Shown here piece by piece: positions 23,024 through 36,500 of a stretch of DNA of 64,000 nucleotides. The notes beneath the pieces were generated by a model, which saw only the letters and a program-made list of their open reading frames with translations, was not told the origin of the DNA and did not search any database. A program made the translations under genes and the position numbers. Source of the DNA: Fragilariopsis cylindrus CCMP1102 (lineage: Eukaryota; Bacillariophyta; Bacillariophyceae; Bacillariales; Bacillariaceae); assembly GCA_900095095.1 (NCBI GenBank), contig FMBT01000310.1:1-64000 (forward strand), in the 5' to 3' direction. Numbering within the stretch: position 1 is the stretch's first letter; the number at the start of each line of letters is the position of its first letter.

Positions 23024-24087
23024 GATGATGATACAATAAATAATAAGAGGAATGATAATGATAACGGCGTCGTTCTTGTTATCGTTTGTTGATTGGATTT
23101 CCTTGTCATGACGATGACAATAACAAAACGAAACGACCGACGAGGAATGAATGGAATTGAATGTAAGAATGTAGGTTGAGAAAACAACAGGTAAAAAAGT
23201 TCCAAGATAGGACGTCAATGCCGTCGAATGTTTTTAATTGTGCGAGTCGATGACGAGGATGTGTTGATTAATTAATGTGATAACGTTGAGAGTTCTTGCT
23301 ATTTTCTGTTGTTGTGATGATGTGATCGTGAGATGCTGACATGACAGGAGGCTTTTTTATTTCACATACACATCATAATATTCTGAATATTTTTACGGAC
23401 GACGAATGAGCGCCCATTCATTTTCGATTTTTTTTTGTTTACTAGCGCGTTCGTTGTGCGTGAACCATAAAGGCACTGCTAAAAAGAAACGAATTTTGCT
23501 GACTGACGGTCAGGAATTTTGAGATCTCTGTTTCATTATTGTGTTTTTGACATCTGTATTAAACACGAAAAAATTTACAGCAACCCGTCATACAAACCAA
23601 TAAAATTTGAGTAATAGGAAGGGAATAAATAAATTGTAAGTCTAATAATAATCTTGCTAGTGTATTCAACATTCTGATTTGGAGAGAAGAAAAGAAAGGT
23701 TTATATCTGTAAGAACATCAATCCTGCCGCCGACGACAGTGCTTTTATTGATTTCTTTTGTTCGGGACTGAATGTATATTACGTACTGTAGTCTCTGTGA
23801 AGTCTTAGTACTGTGAAAAGATGTTGATGTGTCTGTTGATGATGCTTTATTATTCTGTCATTATGTGTATCAATTGTAAGTTTTCTTTACTCACTCAATT
23901 CTAATTTTATCTTTCTTTCACTTTCAGACTTTCCAATTTCCGTATTGCTTTTTTTGCTGTGCTGCGACGCCTTTACAATACCGGAGGCACTTGACTACTC
24001 GATTAAATAGGTAAATAAATAGAAACGGAAGCAATAGAAATAGCAATAGCGCAAAGAAAGCACAACGCAACAATACTCACAACAAAG
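23024..24087. other. Divergent promoter region
   Basis: This lies between deformylase (minus) and the MATH-ankyrin gene (plus). A hydrophobic minus-strand open stretch (23024-23218) directly upstream of the deformylase start lacks an ATG. No other gene is seen. Confidence 0.55.
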
Positions 24088-27000
24088 ATGAGACTAGGTT
24101 GGCGATCAACGGATGATCAAAGTCAAATTATCATCGCCGATGATGAATCAACTTCCTCGACTCCATCGCAGTTGATGGGGAATGAACGTAGTAGCAGAAA
24201 GTATGGTCAAAGTCAACAGCAGCAACAACAATCTCCTTGCGAGGCGTCTTCAACTAGTAGTAATAGTAGTACTAATTCTCCATTGAGCGATGACAATTTT
24301 TCTCCAATGGGAGCTGAAGACGACGATTCGTCTTCGTCTATTCCTCCTCAGGCGCAACAGCAGCAACAACTTTCCCAAGCCTTTTTAACAACAGCATCAA
24401 CATCATCGCTTGAGGACATGGTTATATCAACTGGCATTTGTGATATAAAAGGAGACCCCCCTTACGAGAACAACAATATAAACAATAGCTATGGGAATAG
24501 TAGTGACGGTAAAGGAAGATCCGATGGTAGAAGCAACAATAAGAACAAGGTATCACAGCGACAACACCGACGTAAACACCGTCGCATTTCGGCATCAGGT
24601 ATGGTCGAAGACGAGGATGATGATGAAGGATCTGAAAATGACGTCCAAACGAATAATTTCAAAGAATCACAGTCACAATTACAACACCAACAGCAACCAC
24701 AGCGAACGCAACAACAACCGATGTCACAGCAAGAGCACGAGTATTACAACAGTCAAAGAAGTAACCAAATTCAGAGCGATAATATAAATGGGAGCATGCA
24801 TCCCTTGAAACATACGACAGACGGCAGACATGGCGGAGGGACGACAGTATCAAAAGAGCCTGTAGATGATGAATACGAAGAAGAGAAACAACGCCAACAA
24901 ACAACGGGGAAGAAACCTTCCAAAGGCTCCAATAACAGCAACGAGGCTGGCAGCAACAACAGTACCAAGAACAACGATCAAAAAATAATCGACGATCATG
25001 GTACTGTATCAGACGTAGAAGACGATGATGAAGAAGAAGATGATGACGATGATGATGGATCGGACCACGAGGTTCCTATCTGGAAACCGCAAGACACACA
25101 GTCTGTATGCGAATTCACCCATACCATTAAAGATTATAGCGCCAAACGAGATTCGGGATGTAAAAAGGCAGAATATTCCACCACGACGGTTGATAACTTG
25201 GGAAACAAATGGAGGTTAATTGTTTACGTAAACGGGAACGGACGAGCCTCTAACAATCATTTGAGTTTGTTCTTACAAGTTGCTGACGCCGATGATTTGC
25301 CCTTCGGATGGAAAAAAGCAGTGTCGTACGTACTAACGTTAGAACATCCACAAGCGGGGGCCGGTCTATCCTACGCTAAACGAAATCCAGATAAAACCTT
25401 CAAACTCTGTCCGAAGGCGATCGATTGGGGTTGGTCGCAATTTATCACCTCCGACCGGATCCAGCAGGAATCATTCGTTAGCAACGATACGTTAGTGGTA
25501 CGAGCTTCTGTGACCGTCAAAAGTAGTTCGGTCGACATCGACCTAGACGATGCAGAATTGTACCTAAAATGTGCAGTAGAAGAAGGACGACCCGAGGCAG
25601 TCCAGTTGTGTCTGGCCCAAGGTGCATCGGTTAATTGCCAATTCAAGGACGACTTGTACACACCTTTACATACGGCTTGTAGCACGTCACCAAATGAAGA
25701 TGGTGGTGTCAATTCACCTCTAGGTAGTGGCGGTGGTGGTGAACATACCAAGCAAAACGTCCCTCAATCCAATAAGAACAATAATAATAATAACATGAAT
25801 CCGATTGCTACCCACGAGGGAAGTATGAAAGTACTTGAGCTATTATTAGAAAAGGGAGCGGACGGAAATGCATGTAACAAATGGAGAGAAACACCGCTCT
25901 TAATTGCGGCAAACAACGGTCACAAAGCTGCTGTCGAAGCATTGTTAAAGCATGGAGCAGATCCATCCCTATGTAGCGAAGCTGGATGGTCTGCGTTGAC
26001 ATTTGCAGCACACAAGGTATGTATTTTGGTATTTGATATGTATGGATCTTTTCCTCTTAGCCTTTTTCTTTCATGTTGGGTTGTTACTTGCACACATAGT
26101 AATTATATCGACTCAACTAATTTTTCTAAATCATTCAAACCAACTATCGTTTCTTTAGGGATACGGTGATATTGTTGAACTTCTTCTAGACGATGGTGCA
26201 CCAGTGAACTGCCGTGTGACGGAAGATTCTTCCACACCATTACACAAAGCATGTGCCGGTTCCAAATCTGGTCATCTGGAAGCTGTTAAACTTTTACTGG
26301 AGAGTAATGCAGACGTTCACGCCCTCAACAAATGGCGTGAAACTCCTTTGCTCACCGCAGCTAATCACGGTCAAGCGGGTGCGGTGGAACAATTGTTGCG
26401 GGCAGGTGCCGATCCTTGCAAATGTACAGATACGGGTTGGTCTCCATTGAGCATCGCGGCGTACAAGGGCCACGACGAAGTTGTGAAACTTCTATTGGAG
26501 GAAGGAGCTCCCACCGAAGAAGCGGATCCAACCCTAAGCGCGTTACTACAGGCGGCTACGAAAGGGTTGCCCGATACTGTAGAATTGCTTCTCCGACACG
26601 GGGCTGACCATACGGTTACAACGAAGAAAGGAGACACAGCACTCAGCATCCTAGTGGAACAAAATCTCATCGACGCGGCTGTTGAAATGGTAACCGAATA
26701 CAAAGCGAGTATCCCCCGGTGCTCGAGGGATCGAAAAAAGGTACAACGTGCGAGGTTGCTAATAAACCTACGAGTGAAACAACAGCAACGCGAAAGTGGA
26801 TCTGGTGACGACGACGGGGATTCTACCATGGCGTCGGGAAACCAAACGAATAACTCTAATTCCAGAAAGAAGAAAAAGAAGAAGAAAAACTCTGCTGAGC
26901 TGGAAGCTAAGGCAGCGGAAGAGGCGCTACTGTTGGAACTCGAACAAGAAGATGCTGATCGTCATAAGCAAGAACAAGACGCTAGTAAGAAATCGGCGAA

Positions 27001-29520
27001 GAAACGGAAAAAGAAAGAACGAGAGAGGCAGCTTAAGAAGGAACAGGAGGACAAGATTATAGCAGAGGAGATGAAAAAGGAAGAAAAACGCAGAAAAGAG
27101 GAAGAAGCAAAGGATGCCGCAGAAAGAGAAGAGCAGCAACGTCTAGCTATGGCACGAAAGAAGGAAGAGGATGATACTCGTCGAAAGCAAGAAAAATCTA
27201 TTCGGCAACAACAACAAAAGGAGCAGCAGATGCACCGCAAAAAACTTCGAAAGGAAGAAGACGAGCGAAAGAAGCTTTTACAACAACAAAAAGAATCCGA
27301 GAAGGGTAAAACGGCAATGGAAAGAATGGGCAAATGTCGGTCGTTCAATCGGTTGAGGGCCCGAAAGAAACTCCACAATCCTCTTCTACGAATCAAACGA
27401 ATGCGGTTGTTGCAAAAAATGGTGTTCCGAAAAAGGCAAATTCTTCCAATAGTGGGGGGAACAAAAGAGGGTGGGAGTCTATTCCAGCTGTTAAGAAATC
27501 TCTACCCGAAACTTCCAACACGACGAGTACTACCAATGGATCGAAAGAACAAGCTGCGACATCGTCAAAACCTGATACAACGAACGATAAAACAACCTCA
27601 GACCAGGAATCATACGCTTCATCTCGGAATTCAAATGAAACTATTGTAGGAACCGAATCTGCCGTTACTTCTATTGTTAACCAGAAACACGTAAACTCAA
27701 TGGATTCATCATCAACAACAACGGCAAGTTCTGGAGACTATGCCATCTCTGTGAGTTCTCAGAATCAGGGTGTTGCACCGAATCCAATTCATATTGCTGC
27801 CGTGCGAATCGAACCACCAGCCGTTTCTGTATTTCGTCGTGATAAGATCTCCGAGCTGTTGAATAGATGTTTCGCTGCGAAAGCTACTACCGATCCTTTA
27901 GGCTCTGTAGATTCAATTGTAGTGAAGAAGGTTTTGTTCCGTTGGATAATGCGAGCAGCACATGAGTCCTCTGCATACGTGGATTTCATTATTCCAAGCT
28001 GGAATGACCTCAACAAGCTTAGCACGTTTTTTCAACGCCAATTCATTTCGGAGACCCGAAAATTGGTTCCGACTACTGGTATTTCGATACGCATGGAGAC
28101 TTTGAAGGAAGCCGGGACCGTTTTAGCCCATTTGTGCCATAGTTTCGCTAAGGATGTCGCCGAATTTCACCGCCGGGTTGTTGGTCAACTCCCCCCAGAT
28201 TGGAATGACGCAATCATCGGAGTAAGCGTTTCCGGAGTTCCTTCAAACCTTGAAAACTCTTCCGTTGTTATTAATTGGGCTAATCAATCTCAAGTTACTA
28301 TGCCTACTTCTGTATTCATGACATTGAAAGAACGGTTCAAAGGTGCGACGCCTCAACTTTTGAGTTCCATTTTTGTTTGTAAGACATGCTATGATACAAA
28401 GCTACTGTTGATTGAGGACACCTCAATGGATTATAGTTTGACGGCGAACACACGGTCGAATATCTCATCAGAGTTGTCCGTGAGCGCGGAGGCTTGGTCG
28501 GATCCCTTTTCAGCCTTGAGTAGTAATTTATTCTGGGGACAATTTGCGGAAATTGATCGTATGTTCGGCGGGCTCGAGCCATTTGGTGCGTGTGATTTAA
28601 ATGATGATTTACTGTGCAAGCATGGTGGTTCCATTTCAGTGCTTACACCACCAGATAATATGCTTGCATCGAGATACTTAAACCGCATGATTGACATTCT
28701 GGATTCCTGTGAGCAAACAAACCTGCCAGTTTCATTTGCTGTTTTCATTCGCTCTGAATGTCTCGTGAATCAGAATTCCCTACCGTGTACAGATGATCTC
28801 TACACACTAGAGCCACGACTACGCAACCGCGTAAATTACATGAGTCGCGTTGAAACTCTGGGTGAGGGTCGTCATTTCTACTTCAGTGAAAAACTAGGTG
28901 GGCCTGAAGCCAGTACAACTACCAGCTTGTTCGTTCTCTTACAGAATTCATCGGGTAAAGACCGATTCCCACTCCGTAATGTTGGTATACTCGAAATTAT
29001 GAACTACATTAAGCCCGAGATCAAAAGAGTCGACGAATGTGCAGTAGATAGTGCTCCTACGTACGCACCCGAAATGACACAGAGAAACGACGACAATGCA
29101 TACATTTCTCATGCTGCACACTTTACTCAACCACAGCAATCTATAAACCTACCTGCTTCCCCTATTCCTCCCCACAGTACACTTCCTACCGATTTTAACT
29201 TCGCGTCAATTGGAAGATCTGATTCCACCTTTCCTAGCTCCTTTGGTCAAGATTCTTTGTCTGGCGTGCGTACAAGTAGAACCGGTACGAGACGCGGTCG
29301 TTTGTTCGATCTTGTTGACAATGGCGAAGAGGACAATACCATGAATGACGTGGACGTCGTGTCTGGTATGCTAGGAACATTAAATGTTGACCTCTTCCAG
29401 AATAGTGGTGCACAAGATGTTGATATTGAAGCAATCAGCTTGATGGGCATCGGAGACCCATCACATGCATCAACCGCTTTTCACCCTAGGAGTAATAAAA
29501 CTCAAGGACGATTCGGATAA
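24088..29520 (+). CDS. MATH-ankyrin repeat protein with PCIF1-like C-terminal region
   Basis: Exon 1 is 24088-26016 and exon 2 starts at 26159 (phase 0). Residues 1-330 are low-complexity Gln/Ser/Asn/Asp. About 332-481 is a MATH domain (CEFTHTIKDYS, GNKWRLIVYVNG, LSLFLQV, DWGWSQFI, DTLVVRASVTV). Ankyrin repeats run from about 490 across the intron to about 26700 (GGWSPLSIAAYKGHDEVVKL-like units). A Lys/Glu coiled-coil-like tract follows (26780-27330). The frame then shifts -1 near 27332, within CAAATG, and a 700-residue region continues to 29520. Part of that region (27840-28760) resembles the PCIF1 methyltransferase core, but the NPPF catalytic motif position reads LTPPD. A 62-bp intron (27306-27367) would be an alternative to the frame break. 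MATH-ankyrin proteins are usually adaptors; any enzymatic role is inference. Confidence 0.8.
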
Positions 29521-29820
29521 TAGCAATTTTCAATTTTCATCAATCAACTTTCTTCGTAAATACCTAAAACAAATCCTAATTTACTGATACTTATTACTAC
29601 TAGTTTTCTACAAGTACATCTAATTATTAACCTAGTGGAAGAGTCTACTGAGTAAAAGTGCATTGTATTAATAATATTATTATTTTATGAAGCACCAGAG
29701 ATGTGCTCCAACGATTCACCGATGAAAATAGGGTACGAGAAGTAGGAACTTGATCCTCTTTTGTACAAGTACGCGTGAAAGGTTGATTATTTTTCTTATT
29801 TATCAACGTCTGATATTTAC
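29521..29820. other. Convergent 3' region
   Basis: This lies between the stop of the MATH-ankyrin gene and the last terminal exon of syntaxin. AT-rich, no gene seen. Confidence 0.55.
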
Positions 29821-30165
29821 TTATTTTACAATAAAAAATATAACTATAGCAGCGGCTACAGCCACAATGAGGAGGATCCAACTATATGACAAAGAAAACA
29901 AACATACAAGGCGAGATTAAGTGATTCATTTATTCCAGGGTTTAATTACAATGAGAATGACCACAGTAGCGGCGACAGCCACAATGATAAGAAGCCAACT
30001 GTTGGCAAAACATGACAAGGAAAACAAGCAACATTCGATTCCAACAAATTAGATGAGATTTGTTTACTCATTTATTTCAGGTTTTAATTACAATGAGAAT
30101 GACAACAGTAGCGGCGACAGCCACAATGATAAGAAGTCAACTGTTGGCAAAACATGACAAGGAAA
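29821..30165 (-). repeat. Three tandem copies of the syntaxin membrane-anchor exon
   Basis: Copies begin after AG at 30140, 29998 and 29881, all entering in phase 2 so that the split Cys codon TG-T is completed. The first (nearest) copy has TGA at 30139-30137, where the second has TGG (CTGTTGGCTTCTTATC). Copies 1 and 2 are almost identical over about 110 bp including the intron. Copy 2 encodes WLLIIVAVAATVVILIVIKP and ends at 29926. Copy 3 is diverged, encodes WILLIVAVAAAIVIFFIVK and ends at 29821. Copies 2 and 3 are both complete tail anchors. Confidence 0.9.
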
Positions 30166-31552
30166 ACAAGCACCATTCGATTCAGATCAAATGCAGCCCA
30201 GCCAAATAGTGGCGAGTACACATACCATTGCTTTTTCCGAATCGATTTTTGATATTCGATAGCTGTGTGGGTCTCGACATTAGCTTCCTCGACGTAGTCT
30301 GTTGCCTGCGTTACGTTGAATTCAATTTGATCTAACAGTTCTCCTTGTTGTTCTGTTAGTAATGCAAAATCTAAAAACATTTGATGTAGTTCTGCAACCG
30401 ATTGTTCTAACGTTAAAACATCTTGATACTTTCCAGCCACTTTGGCGTATGTAGTTCTAGAGTAAAGGCAAAATAAATATGAATATGAATAAGGGAAGGT
30501 GTATGTGTGATTCAATCAATCATATAACACGATACCGTGTGTTCATGTATGTGTGTGCTGTATGACATGTAAATACTGCTATGCAAGAGATAGATATACA
30601 GAATCGTTTTTCATGTAACTTACTTTATTTGATCGTTAACACCTCCAGCAAGAATACTTTGTTTGTACAACGCATCTCGTCCACCTTCACTTTTCATAAC
30701 ATCATCGATCTCCTCGTCGGTCGCATCCGGTTTGATCACCTGTACCTGTCGCTTTACTTTCTTTTTAATATCAGTCTTATATTTTTGTTGTGACTGTTGA
30801 TAGATTTTCATCTCATCAATAAATTTTTTCGTCAATGTTGTGTTCATGTTTTCTCGGACACTATTTAATTTGAATTTTTATATTTTTTTGTTGAATCGAA
30901 AATTATTATTATTTTCATCGCATTGTTTATTAATTAATTGAAATAGTATAATAATAGTAACAGTAGAAGAACAACAACGATAACAAATACAAATATAATA
31001 AGAAACTGGTATATTCGTTCGCTTTCAAAGACGTAAACGTGCAAAATTGGCAGTACAGTATTGCAAAATTGGCACAGCGGAGCAAGAGCAAGAACAAGAA
31101 TAGAACAAAAATATAGTACAAAACAAGTACATACCGCACGTTGAAGCATTCAGTTTACCCTCATCCTTGAGTTTGTCTGTCTCTTGTTTGAGCAGTCCCA
31201 GTACATCTTTTGTACGTTTGGCGCTTTTATTAGTCGTGCCGATGAGTGGTCCGAGTTTCTTTGAAAGTTTTTGTTCCTCTGCAGTGGTTGTTGATCTCAT
31301 AGATTGTTCGTTGATACTGTCAATTTCTTTCGAGGCTTTTGCTATGGCTTTAATATCAGCATTACACGATCCACCTCGCTGAAGAAGGATGACATGTACT
31401 GATTGTCATCGTCTTTACTTTTCTGCATCTCAATGTCACCTCCACCACCACCGTTGCCGTTATTATTCCATTGAGCGTTTGTCATCCCCACCGCCGTCAT
31501 CAGAATCTGAGTCTGCCGCCCAAGCGGGTATATCTCCCATAAGATTATTCAT
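29821..31552 (-). CDS. Syntaxin-type Qa-SNARE with alternative terminal exons
   Basis: Exons on the minus strand are 31552-31140, 30860-30624 and 30456-30226, then one of three terminal exons (starts 30140, 29998, 29881). The first exon has the Habc-type segment, with acidic Met-rich IEMQKSKDDDNQYM and FFSEVDR before NADIKAIAKASKEID. The third exon is the SNARE motif: the Gln-layer part LHQMFLDFALLTEQQGELLD, then VEEANVETHTAI and the basic stretch IRKKQ. The membrane anchor follows in the terminal exon. Syntaxins drive fusion at target membranes with other SNAREs. Exon 1 changes frame twice (+1 or -2 near 31470, -1 near 31366) inside conserved sequence, which looks like sequence error. Splice phases of all other junctions fit. 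Confidence 0.88.
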
Positions 31553-32501
31553 GATGAGTTTTCAAGGTTAAAAAATCACTGGTTATCCGAAAGGCTAATA
31601 GCAAACGATTTAGCTTTTTGTGAAGTCGAAGTAAGTTAGATATATCTACAAATTAAATGTTACACGATCGTCCAGATTTAAGATTGTACGTGTAGGCATA
31701 ACCTCACATCCACAAAATGCATATGTAGCAAAACTGGAAGCACCATCAGATTCGCAAAAATTAAGACTCGGTCATATTATCGTCACATGATACCGGTAGC
31801 GGAGCGATTATTGTTTGTGGCGCGATTTTTTACGACTCATTAAGTCTTGCATACAACATATATTAGCAAACAAATTGTACGTATGGTGCTGTAGATCATA
31901 GTAATAGGTTCAGTCAATCAAAGTAATAACTACTGTCAGAGCATATAGTACTACAATTGACAGGATCCGATCCAATGTACAGGTCATGACTGTCTGAATG
32001 CAATATGACATTTTCGAAAATTTAGACACGAGCAAGCCTACTGGACGAGAAGTTGTGTGTGGGTGACTGCCATTGCCAGAGCAATAATATTTGTGGTCTA
32101 AGTCACTTAGATTAGTTGACCAACACTGTTAAAGTGCAGTGGGTCCCATCATGTACAATGCACCTATGATTCAAGATTATGATACACCAATAACAACCAA
32201 TTCAGTTCATATATTGTTGGCTGCTGTACAGAATAAAAATGATCCATTTCTAGAGAAGAATGATTATCACACCTAGCTAGATTCAGATATGACTGTCACT
32301 CGACTCAAAAATTAATATGAAGCCCAATTTTTTGTAAAGTGGTGAGCGTATGATATATGGTTGAGCAAAGAGTAGTAGTCGCAATTATTTTTAGATCGAT
32401 CATAGAGTAAGTAATTCACTATTGAATCTGCTGCCAGCACCGACCTCCCAATGAATCTGCTCTACATTCAATTTTATTTTTCCTTTTCATTTATCAGTTT
32501 T
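31553..32501. other. Intergenic region
   Basis: Upstream of syntaxin and downstream of the FKBP gene. No coding or repeat structure was recognised. Confidence 0.5.
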
Positions 32502-32948
32502 TTACAACTCAGTCTCACCGACTATACCCAATATTTCAATATCAAATAATAAATTTGAATTTGCTGGTATATAAAAAGCACCACCCTGACTACCCATAGG
32601 ATTAGAACCATACCCAAGCGCGGACGGTACATGCAAGTAGGCACGTTCTCCTATATTCATTTGTAGTACACCATCCGTCCATCCTTGAATAAGACCAACT
32701 CCTGGTTGAAATTCAAAAGGTTGATCAACAGCAGCACCATCTTCCTTACGTGTCGACCAACCGGATTTTTTTTTTATACCATTATCATCTTCAATGTATA
32801 AAGTAACCATACTTGAATAACGATCATCGCGTGTAACAGGCGGTCCCGATCCTTTCGAAATCACATCGACTTTGACAATCGACATACCTTGAACGACGGG
32901 CGCAGAAAGCGACACGAGGATAGCACAAAAGAGAAAAATCGTCAACAT
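32502..32948 (-). CDS. FKBP-type peptidyl-prolyl isomerase, secretory
   Basis: A single exon of 148 residues; the ATG at 32948 is the first in frame. Residues 1-21 are a signal peptide (LTIFLFCAILVSLSAPVVQG). The rest is an FKBP fold: VDVISKGSG near the start, then FEFQPGVGLIQGWTDGV, MNIGERAYLHVPSALGYGS and the closing PANSNLLFDIEILGI. This domain catalyses cis-trans isomerisation of prolyl bonds. No Phe-centred plastid motif or retention signal is visible, so ER lumen or secreted is likely. The mature domain has an extra Lys/Asp loop. Confidence 0.93.
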   Translation of the reverse strand: MLTIFLFCAILVSLSAPVVQGMSIVKVDVISKGSGPPVTRDDRYSSMVTLYIEDDNGIKKKSGWSTRKEDGAAVDQPFEFQPGVGLIQGWTDGVLQMNIGERAYLHVPSALGYGSNPMGSQGGAFYIPANSNLLFDIEILGIVGETEL

Positions 32949-33568
32949 CGTCAATACAGTACAGTATTATATTATTATATTATTTATTTATCTTGTGTGT
33001 CTCAAACAAGCAACAAAATAAAATGATACACAGTAACTTAGAGTTAAGTGTAAATCTTTTTGTAACGTAGTAAACGATTTGTTTTTAAAGTTATTGAGCT
33101 TTTGACTTTCACGTACAGTACAAACGTAGTCCGACGCAAGATTTGGCGAAAAAAACCGCGCGCGCCTATGTAATTTCGGTGACACGTGCTGATTTTCCTA
33201 AGTAATTGTTCGGAGCGTCAAAAGTATTATTGTACATTTGACTCTCCGAACGTATTTTCGACTCTTAAAACCGACTCAACTGACAAAATTGTACTAAGTA
33301 AAAAAACTACTAGTTAATATACAGTGTAAATTTTGAAAAAACAAGCTCTAATTAAAATTAATTAATCTAGGTGTACGTACGTCGTACAGTGCTTATAAAA
33401 AGCATGGAAACGTACTAGTTAAACAAGGGTGATGGCAATGGGCTCATAACCTGTAGAGACGAAAAAAAATGAAATTCGTCGACTTGCATGAAAAATACAG
33501 TATTTACACACATTCATGGGCTTGAAGGATGAATGTACTCGCTTGTACAACATATAATGAAGAACATA
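32949..33568. other. Intergenic region with a hairpin
   Basis: This is the 5' region of the FKBP gene and the 3' end of the unknown multi-exon gene. An 18-bp-arm inverted repeat lies at 33208-33251. No gene is supported. Confidence 0.55.
33208..33251. repeat. Inverted repeat GTTCGGAG-N-GTCAAA
   Basis: The left arm GTTCGGAGCGTCAAAAGT (33208-33225) and right arm ACATTTGACTCTCCGAAC (33234-33251) pair with two to three mismatches around an 8-base loop. GGAGCGTCAAAAAT recurs at about 38976 next to the tandem repeat, suggesting a shared repeat family. Confidence 0.8.
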
Positions 33569-36500
33569 TTATGAATGACGCCGACGATAGTGTGTAGTAG
33601 AACGTGGTTGAGGTTGATTCGGTTCATACTGTAGTCGTTGTTGATGATACGATCCAGATCTTGGTAGACGAGCAAACTGTTGAGGAGGTTGTTGAGTAAC
33701 CCGATTAGAATGAGATACTGAATATTCCATTTGATTGCCATGATCAGGTGAATAAGACATGCGAGCAACCCGTTCAGTTCTCTGTTCATAGATTGGTTCC
33801 TGTTGTGGAGGAGGATATGATCGACGGACAGCTTGTTGAGGAGGGGCATCATATGGATCGAAATGACTGTGCTGTTGCCGATGATACGACTGATCTTCAC
33901 GCTGTTGTAGTAGAGATTCAATTCGGTCGTCAATAGACCTTTCGACCACAGGTGCACGATGATACTGTTGTGGCGGAGGAGGTGGTGGAGGATACATCTG
34001 ATCTCTTTGATGATACAGTGATTCAATTCTGTCATCAAGTGAGAATTCAGCATCACGTGGACGTTGATAGGACTGACGACGATGATACTGTTGCTGTTCA
34101 GGAGAGCGTTGAACAGGTGCGCGCTGACGATGTACTACCTGTTGATGTTGCCTAGGAGACTCAATACGGGGTTGATAAACCTGTTCTTGTTGCTGTCGAA
34201 GAGATTGAATTTGGTCTTCAATAGCATCATGAGCACGTGCAGAACGATTGGGTAGATGATGATGACGTTGAGTAGGCTTGATAGGAGCAGGTCGTTGTAG
34301 CTGTTTTCGTTGCTCCATCCATCGATTAAGTTCCTCATCAGTCATATCATCAGTAAGGCTAGGAGGTGGATCCAAAACTGACTCGCTCCGACCTGGAAGA
34401 TTGATTGCAATTAAAGAGATGACAGATAGAAAAAGTGAGTTAGAAATATGATGTGGAAGAGTTATAAATGGATACGCACCTCGTGCCTCAAAGAGACGGC
34501 ACTTCGGAATACAGTGAATGATACATAGGAGAGCGTACCTCGGTTGATTATCGGACCATTTGGAGAGTTTTGTCTCTGGAAGCGTGTAGGTCGTGTATTA
34601 GAATCAATGGTATCGAAGGACCCGGTTCGGTTGAATGGTGTTGTTGAGTAGAGGATCATCGTTGGCACATGAAGCCGGGCGAGGTTCAAAAACAATTGGA
34701 TCAGAATCAGTATTTGGTGGAGGCACCGACTGAGATCTAGGTTCAGCTTCTATAATATAGCAATAACAACAATAACATAACATGTTAGAAACAGTACTGA
34801 TAACATAGTCACAAATAAACAAAACAAGTACTGATAACACATACAAAGTAAACAAAAAAAATAGAACTTACTTGGAAGTGAAACATTCATTAGAGCAGCA
34901 GAGGCTCTATCTCTAGCCATTTGGGTGGACGCATCGTATCCAGATGTGACAACTTCACCCTTGTGACGACACATACTCAATTTGAGACCTGCTCAAATAC
35001 CCTCCGTGTTTTGGATGACAGTAACACCAGCCTTACGATTGCTATGACCAGTGTTAGTATCAGGGTTGTCATAGTGTAATAAGTGAGCAAGCTTCTTTGA
35101 GCTCTGAGTAAAGTGCTTGGGTCCCCAACATTGACCGACTTTGGGACCAGCCATCCATGGCTTAGATGGAGTTTCTTCCCGCCATTCCTGTTGATGAAGG
35201 ATAGAGATGAAATGTATAACAATACAATATGAGGTGAGACAAATGAAGGAAAAAATTCGATAATAACAACAGCATCAACAACACCAACCAAGACACTCAA
35301 CGGAAACGACGACGACATTACTCAATAACAACAACAACAAGATTAGACTTACTTTACGTTGTTTTTTGGAAGCGATATACCGGAAGATGCGAGCAGGACC
35401 AATAATACGGTCTTTCGGTGGTAACACTTTATGAAAGTATGTATAAACAAGATTGTATTCACTCATAAGATCATCATCGACTTTATACAAAGGAACGTAT
35501 TGTCGGTCATCTTCACGATCACGATGAGTGTGATTAGAAAGAGTGATATCAGCATTCTTCTGACCATTGTGATTGGATTGAGAATGAAAGCAGGGCAATC
35601 AACAAAATATCCTTCGGTTTGAGTAAAGAAAATGAAATCATCAATCACCATCTCGGATGGTTCCTTGGAGGATCGTGACATGAAGTGGGTTTTAATGATC
35701 TCTGCAATCACCCAAGTAAATATTCGTAGTTGATTACATTGCCATCCGCGTCCATGAGTTTGAATACATGGTTGGGATCAGCATGACATGCTTCTCGCTT
35801 CTCCTATACTTGGAATCATGAGTAGCGGCATTCGGAGTAGTGCCAAAGTTAGGAATAAGCTTGGAGGTATCAGCAAAGACGTCCTTCCAGTAGGCACTAA
35901 CACCACCTGATATAATAGAAAATATGTGGAGGAGGGCATGATAAAGTGAGCAAAGGAAAAATCAAATAGTCGACCGGCTGACACACATATAACAATGATT
36001 ATGCTGAAAACAAACCCCAAACCTTTGACAGGCGGGATGGTCGGATGGCTTGTTTCTAACTCCAGCCACTTATTCAGCTTGGTAGCTGACCCTTAATAGC
36101 ATTGAAGCCTAGGGGGGCACAGGTCGAATAGAAACAAGTTGTAGTAGCAACGACGTACACACGCATACATAGACACACATACATAGACACAACGACACAT
36201 ACATAATCACAACGACGACGATAACAACATATATGTATTGACATACCTTTTCCATTGAAATGTTGGCTAATGAAAGCAGTTGACTCCTCTGGTCTTGAAG
36301 AAGAAAAATGTCGATAGTTAGTGGCAACCACATTTGGTTGATACTGGGCCTTGGCAAATTCCATGGCGTCTTGAATTCTTTGCCAACACACTTGAGTTGA
36401 ACGAAGTTGACAGACAGTTGAAGCAGAGCACTATTCATATCTCTTGTTTGTTGGTGGTAAGCACCACACATTCAACATAAGACGTCGCTTGAGTAGGTTA

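Noticed and set aside
36431-36474. A 34-nt intron in the unknown gene at GTGCTTACC to GAATAG
   Set aside because: Too short; the frame change is better explained by a missing base, as at other sites.
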